This document shows positions 60,316-64,000 of a stretch of DNA of 64,000 nucleotides, piece by piece. The stretch is taken from the NCBI RefSeq assembly GCF_020873875.1, contig NZ_JAHWGU010000010.1:246213-310212 (forward strand), read 5' to 3'. The position numbers and the translations under genes are program-made. This DNA is from Actinoplanes sp. DH11. GTDB lineage: Bacteria > Actinomycetota > Actinomycetes > Mycobacteriales > Micromonosporaceae. The number at the start of each line of letters is the position of its first letter. Within the stretch, counting starts at the first letter, position 1. The notes beneath the pieces were generated by a model that did no database searches, was not told where the DNA came from, and worked only from the letters and a program-made list of their open reading frames with translations.

Positions 60316-61085
60316 AACGGATCGTCGTCACCGGCGCCGGTGGGGGCATCGGCGCCGCCCTGGCCCGCCGGTTCGCCGCGGACGGCGCCCGGGTCGTGGT
60401 CAACGACCTGGACGCGGACGCGGCGAACCGGGTGGCCGATGAGATCGGCGGCCTCGCCGTGCCCGGCGACGCGGCGGACGAGGACCACGTCCGCAACCTG
60501 GTCGAGACGGCCTGGACCGAACTGGGCGGGATCGACCTGTTCTGCTCCAACGCCGGCGTGCTGTCCTCCGGCGACGAGAACACCCCCGACGCGCAGTGGC
60601 AGCGCGACTTCGGCGTGAACGTGATGTCACACGTCTACGTCACCCGGGCCCTGCTGCCCCGCTGGCTGGACACCGGGGAACCGAAGCGCCTGCTGATCAC
60701 GGTCAGCGCCGCCGGTCTGCTGTCCCTGCTGGGCAGCGCGACCTACTCGGTGACGAAACACGCCGCCCTGGCCTATGCCGAGTGGCTGCGGGCCACGTAC
60801 GCCCATCGGGGGTTGATCGTGCAGGCCCTCTGCCCGCAGGGCGTGCGCACCGACATGCTGACCCGCGGCAACGCCGACGGAAGTGGCAGTGCCGCGCTGC
60901 TGGCCCAGGGCGCGCTGGCGCCCGAGGAGGTGGCCGACAAGGTCGCCGCGGCACTCGGCGGCACCGGGTTCCTGATCCTGCCGCACGAGGAGGTCGCCGA
61001 GTTCTACCGCTTGCGCGCGACCGATCCGGACCGTTGGCTGGGTGGCATGAACAAGATGCAGCGTGGTTTCGAAGGCGCCAAGTGA
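60312..61085 (+). CDS. SDR family oxidoreductase (second of two)
   Basis: The product has 257 residues from GTG 60312. It has TGAGGGIGAALA for the cofactor, NAGVLSSGDE, VSAAGLLSL and YSVTKHAAL for catalysis. It differs clearly from the first SDR, so the pair probably handles different steps. It overlaps both neighbours by 4 nt. The exact substrate is unknown. Confidence 0.9.
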   Translation: MKRIVVTGAGGGIGAALARRFAADGARVVVNDLDADAANRVADEIGGLAVPGDAADEDHVRNLVETAWTELGGIDLFCSNAGVLSSGDENTPDAQWQRDFGVNVMSHVYVTRALLPRWLDTGEPKRLLITVSAAGLLSLLGSATYSVTKHAALAYAEWLRATYAHRGLIVQALCPQGVRTDMLTRGNADGSGSAALLAQGALAPEEVADKVAAALGGTGFLILPHEEVAEFYRLRATDPDRWLGGMNKMQRGFEGAK

Positions 61086-62062
61086 AGGGCCTGGACCTGA
61101 CGGCCCTGCAGGCCTACCTGGACAGTCCGCCGCTGACCGGCACGATGTTCGCCGGCGGGCGGTCGAACCTGACCTATGCGGTCACCGACGGGACGAACCG
61201 GTGGGTGCTGCGGCGTCCGCCGCTGGGGCACGTGCTGCCGACCGCGCACGACATGACCCGGGAGCACCGGGTGCTGTCCGCCCTGTCGTCCGCCGGGTTC
61301 CCGGTGCCGCGGCCCGTACTGCTCTGCACGGACACCACGGTTCTCGGCGCGCCCTTCTACTTGATGGAACACGTGGACGGGACGATCTACCGGGACGCCG
61401 CCCAACTCGAATCGGTGGATCTCCGCGCGCTGACGCTGCGGCTTGTCGACACCCTGGCCGACCTGCACTCCCTCGACCCGGAGAAGATCGGCCTCGGCGA
61501 CTTCGGCAGGCCGGAGGGCTTCAACGCCCGCCAGGTGCGCCGCTGGAAGCAGCAGCTCGACGCGTCGCGCAGCCGGGAACTCATCGGCATCGAGGAGTTG
61601 CACGCCCGGCTCGCGACCGACATCCCGGCCGGTGGACCGGGCGCGGTCGTGCACGGCGACTTCCGCCTGGACAACGTGCTGATCGGCGACGACCTGGCGG
61701 TCCGGGCCGTCCTCGACTGGGAGATGTCCACCCTCGGCGACCCGCTCAGCGACCTGGCCCTGATGCTGGTCTACGCCGGCCGGCCGCTGCTGTTCCGGGA
61801 CGGCCGGCCGATCGCACCCACCGACCTGGCCGGGCATCCGAGTCTCGACGAGATGGCCGCCCGCTACGCCGAGCGCAGCGGCCGGGACGTCGGTGACCTG
61901 CACTGGTACATCGGCTTCGCCGCGTTCAAGCTCGCCGTCATCCTCGAGGGCGTGCACTACCGATACACCAAGGGTCAGACCGTCGGCGCCGGCTTCGACA
62001 CGGTGGGCGCCATGGTGCCCGAGCTCGTCGAGCAGGGCCACCGAGCGCTGGAAGGACACTGA
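61082..62062 (+). CDS. APH-type kinase of the ACAD10/11 and LvaA group
   Basis: The product has 326 residues. The kinase motifs are VVHGDFRLDNVLIG (catalytic Asp and metal Asn) and VLDWEMSTLGDPLSDLALML. The start GGRSNLTYAVTDGTNRWVLR is typical of the ACAD10/11 kinase domain. In mammals this domain is fused to an acyl-CoA dehydrogenase and phosphorylates 4-hydroxyacyl-CoA; in Pseudomonas LvaA does the same to 4-hydroxyvaleryl-CoA. Here kinase and dehydrogenase are adjacent separate genes (overlap 1 nt). Aminoglycoside resistance is unlikely given the context. Confidence 0.88.
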   Translation: MKGLDLTALQAYLDSPPLTGTMFAGGRSNLTYAVTDGTNRWVLRRPPLGHVLPTAHDMTREHRVLSALSSAGFPVPRPVLLCTDTTVLGAPFYLMEHVDGTIYRDAAQLESVDLRALTLRLVDTLADLHSLDPEKIGLGDFGRPEGFNARQVRRWKQQLDASRSRELIGIEELHARLATDIPAGGPGAVVHGDFRLDNVLIGDDLAVRAVLDWEMSTLGDPLSDLALMLVYAGRPLLFRDGRPIAPTDLAGHPSLDEMAARYAERSGRDVGDLHWYIGFAAFKLAVILEGVHYRYTKGQTVGAGFDTVGAMVPELVEQGHRALEGH

Positions 62063-63261
62063 TGGACTTCGAGTTCGACGCGAAGACCGAGGACTACCGC
62101 AAACGGCTGCTCGCCTTCATGGACGAGTACGTCTACCCCCTCGAGTCCTCGTTCCACACCGACGGCTGGGAACCGCCCGCCGCCCTCGCCCCGGTGCAGG
62201 CCGCCGCGAAGGAGGCCGGTCTCTGGAACCTCTTCCTCCCCGGCGAACACGGTGCCGGTCTGACGAACCTCCAGTACGCGCCGCTCGCCGAGATCACCGG
62301 CCGCAGCCCGGGCATCGCACCGGCCGCGCTGAACTGCGCCGCACCGGACACCGGCAACATGGAGGTGCTTGCCGAGTTCGGCACCCCCGAGCAGCAGGAG
62401 ACATGGCTGAAGCCACTGCTGGCCGGCGAGATCCGGTCCGCGTTCGCGATGACCGAGCCGCAGGTCGCGTCCTCCGACGCCACGAACATCGGCACCCGCA
62501 TCGAGCGCGACGGCGACGAGTACGTCATCAACGGGCGCAAGTTCTACATCACCGGCGCGATGAACCCGAACTGCAAGATCTTCATCGTGATGGGCAAGAC
62601 CGACCCGGACGCCGCGCGGCACGTGCAGCAGAGCCAGATCCTGGTCCCGCGGGACACCCCCGGTGTCACCGTCAAACGCGGCATGACGGTCTTCGGTTAC
62701 ACCGACGGGGACCACGGCGGGCACGCCGAGATCCTTTTCGAGAACGTACGCGTACCGGCGACCAACCTGATCGGCGAGGAAGGCGGCGGTTTCGCCATCT
62801 CCCAGGCCCGCCTCGGCCCCGGCCGGATCCACCACTGCATGCGGCTGATCGGCATGGCCGAACGCGCCCTGGAACTGCTCTGCACCCGGGCGCTGACCCG
62901 CAGCCCGTTCGGCAAACCGCTGGCCGAGCAGGGCGTCGTCCAGGACTGGATCGCCGAGTCCCGCGTCCGGATCGAACAGGCCCGGCTGCTGGTGCTCAAG
63001 GCGGCCTGGCTGATGGACACGGTCGGCAACCGGGGCGCGCACACCGAGATCCAAGCCATCAAAATCGTGGTGCCATCCACCGTGGAATGGATCATCGACA
63101 AGGCGATCCAGGCGCACGGCGCGGCCGGGACCAGCCAGGACACGCCGCTCGCGGCGCTCTGGGCGTCCGCGCGTACGCTACGACTCGCCGACGGTCCGGA
63201 CGAGGTCCACAAACGGTCACTGGCGCACCGCGAGCTGAAGCGATACCGGAGTTCTTCGTGA
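62062..63261 (+). CDS. ACAD11-type acyl-CoA dehydrogenase
   Basis: The product has 399 residues. FAMTEPQVASSDATNI binds flavin and substrate. GPGRIHHCMRLIGMAERAL, VVQDWIAESRVRIEQARLL and RLADGPDEVHKRSLA are nearly the sequences of human ACAD11 as I remember them. The usual catalytic Glu sites are not evident: the late position has Asp in ADGPDE. In the ACAD10/11 scheme the enzyme removes phosphate from 4-phosphoacyl-CoA to give an enoyl-CoA for beta-oxidation. It is coupled to the TetR gene (GTGA). Confidence 0.9.
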   Translation: MDFEFDAKTEDYRKRLLAFMDEYVYPLESSFHTDGWEPPAALAPVQAAAKEAGLWNLFLPGEHGAGLTNLQYAPLAEITGRSPGIAPAALNCAAPDTGNMEVLAEFGTPEQQETWLKPLLAGEIRSAFAMTEPQVASSDATNIGTRIERDGDEYVINGRKFYITGAMNPNCKIFIVMGKTDPDAARHVQQSQILVPRDTPGVTVKRGMTVFGYTDGDHGGHAEILFENVRVPATNLIGEEGGGFAISQARLGPGRIHHCMRLIGMAERALELLCTRALTRSPFGKPLAEQGVVQDWIAESRVRIEQARLLVLKAAWLMDTVGNRGAHTEIQAIKIVVPSTVEWIIDKAIQAHGAAGTSQDTPLAALWASARTLRLADGPDEVHKRSLAHRELKRYRSSS

Positions 63262-63839
63262 CCACACCACCCCGCGTCGACGGTCGCACCGCGCGCTCCG
63301 AACGGACCCGCAACGCGATCGTCGACGCCCACCTCCGGCTGATCAGCGAAGGCGACCTGCGGCCCACCGCCGACCGGATCGCCAAGCTGGCCGGAGTCTC
63401 GCTGCGCGCGCTGTGGAGCCACTTCGCGGACATGGAAGCGCTGATGACCGCGAGTGGTCAGCGCGTCCTGGAGCAGCGGGACACGTCGTACCGTCCGATC
63501 CCGGCCGGCCTGCCGCTGGCCGACCGGATCGCCGCGTACTGCGAGCAACGCGCCCGGCTGCTGGAGGAGATCGGTCCGGCGGCACGGGCCTCGGCACTGA
63601 AGGAACCCTTCTCGGCCGGGCTCCAGCACTACCGCAGGATGCACGTGGCCCGGGTCCGCGACGAACTCACCGAGACGTTCGCGACCGAGATCGGTCAGGA
63701 CGAGGAACTGCTGAACGCCCTCACCTCGATCAGCCAGTGGCCGACCTGGTCGACCTGGCGTGACGTGATGGAGATGTCGGTGGAGGCCTCCCGGGCGGCG
63801 CTGCAACGGGCCGTCACGGCACTGCTGACCCCGGCCTGA
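63258..63839 (+). CDS. TetR family transcriptional regulator of the catabolic operon
   Basis: The product has 193 residues. The HTH is in the first 60 (RNAIVDAHLRLISEGDLRPT, then IAKLAGVSLRALWSHFADME). The rest is the ligand and dimer domain. As the last gene of the operon it most likely represses the promoter at 54654-54690 through the 7-3-7 palindrome until a pathway acyl-CoA or acid is present. This link is inferred. Confidence 0.9.
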   Translation: MTTPPRVDGRTARSERTRNAIVDAHLRLISEGDLRPTADRIAKLAGVSLRALWSHFADMEALMTASGQRVLEQRDTSYRPIPAGLPLADRIAAYCEQRARLLEEIGPAARASALKEPFSAGLQHYRRMHVARVRDELTETFATEIGQDEELLNALTSISQWPTWSTWRDVMEMSVEASRAALQRAVTALLTPA

Positions 63840-63865
63840 CCGGCCCCGGTCCGCCCTGGCGAGAT

Positions 63866-63877
63866 GTTGATCTGCTA
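63866..63877. repeat. Truncated second copy of the palindromic element
   Basis: GTTGATCTGCTA repeats one arm of the 54013-54087 element (on that copy's complementary strand the arm reads GTTGATCTGCTAGCGC). Homology stops exactly after TA, where the insertion sequence begins. Confidence 0.65.
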
Positions 63878-64000
63878 GTGTCCTGCGCCACAAATTCGCC
63901 TGATAAGTGGTGTAGCGTGGTGAGATGCCAAGGACTGGGCGCCCTGTCGCACCGTTGACGCTGTCAGACGAGGAACGCGCGACGTTGCTGCGCTGGGCCC
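63878..64000 (+). mobile_element. Left end of an IS630-type insertion sequence (continues beyond the window)
   Basis: From 63878 the sequence starts GTGTCCTGCGCCACAAATTC after a TA dinucleotide. IS630 elements insert at TA and duplicate it. The transposase begins 47 bp inside. The right end is outside. Confidence 0.75.
63925..64000 (+). CDS. IS630 family transposase, N-terminal part only
   Basis: Twenty-five codons are visible; they read MPRTGRPVAPLTLSDEERAT and continue off the window. This start is characteristic of a large group of actinobacterial IS630 transposases, whose N-terminal HTH follows it. The catalytic DDE part is outside the window. Confidence 0.82.
   Translation, partial: MPRTGRPVAPLTLSDEERATLLRWA

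Noticed and set aside
61082..62062. Aminoglycoside phosphotransferase (resistance gene)
   Set aside because: The sequence and operon neighbours fit the ACAD10/11 and LvaA kinase group rather than drug-modifying enzymes.

Overview
The window looks like a chromosomal segment of a high-GC actinomycete, most likely a Micromonosporaceae member of the Actinoplanes type. The support is very high third-position GC, mycothiol genes (mshB and a mycoredoxin remnant), the AdnAB recombination nuclease, a mycobacterial-type succinate dehydrogenase, and many starts that lie 6-7 nt after a TANNNT hexamer (leaderless transcripts). No ribosomal or tRNA gene was seen, and the genus is an inference from gene content.

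Region 1 (1-7167) is the right end of an integrated mobile element of visibly lower GC. It carries the 3' part of a very large helical protein, a Tn3-type serine resolvase with an inverted-repeat site, a TIGR04141/DUF6119-type gene of the kind found in defence islands, a phage-type helix-turn-helix gene and a large serine integrase. The integrase lies next to a cut mycoredoxin gene: only the last 31 codons of mrx remain (7162-7257), so mrx appears to be the integration target.

Region 2 (7168-26680) is a core region comparable with the mycobacterial mrx1-nudC-adnB-adnA neighbourhood. It holds a phytanoyl-CoA-dioxygenase-like gene, nudC, a catalytic/non-catalytic M16 peptidase pair, an Rrf2 regulator with an aliphatic sulfonate-type ABC transporter, a PlsC acyltransferase, a cold-shock gene with a structured leader, adnB-adnA and two coupled LOG-family genes.

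Region 3 (26700-43800) holds divergent dapE/dapD, divergent lysG/lysE, a MerR-DNA clamp fusion, a methyltransferase, a cluster of exported or membrane-anchored proteins sharing a two-cysteine domain (33172-36067), an SDR, DUF4407 and SIMPL proteins, dapC (apparently starting at CTG) coupled to a 7Fe ferredoxin, and mshB with small membrane proteins. Lysine/diaminopimelate metabolism recurs through this stretch (dapC, dapD, dapE, lysE, lysG).

Region 4 (43893-53526) holds an S9-peptidase-like protein that has lost its catalytic serine, a TldD/TldE pair, a three-gene succinate dehydrogenase operon and an AlkB-like dioxygenase with an N-terminal low-complexity insertion. Then come about 1.2 kb without a convincing gene, containing nine exact 26-bp tandem repeats and a 75-bp palindromic element.

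Region 5 (54674-63839) is one tightly coupled catabolic operon: a complete LivFGHMK-type transporter, two SDRs, an APH-type kinase, an ACAD11-type acyl-CoA dehydrogenase and a TetR regulator. A perfect 7-3-7 palindrome lies at its promoter. The kinase/dehydrogenase pairing resembles the split halves of ACAD10/11 and the LvaA/LvaC pair, which suggests import and phosphorylation-dependent degradation of a 4-hydroxy or 4-keto carboxylic acid. The window ends in an IS630-type insertion sequence that seems to have entered a second copy of the palindromic element at its TA.

Short tandem repeats are a theme: they occur inside or at the ends of adnA, adnB, mshB, the alkB-like gene and the 34190 gene, and between livG and livF.
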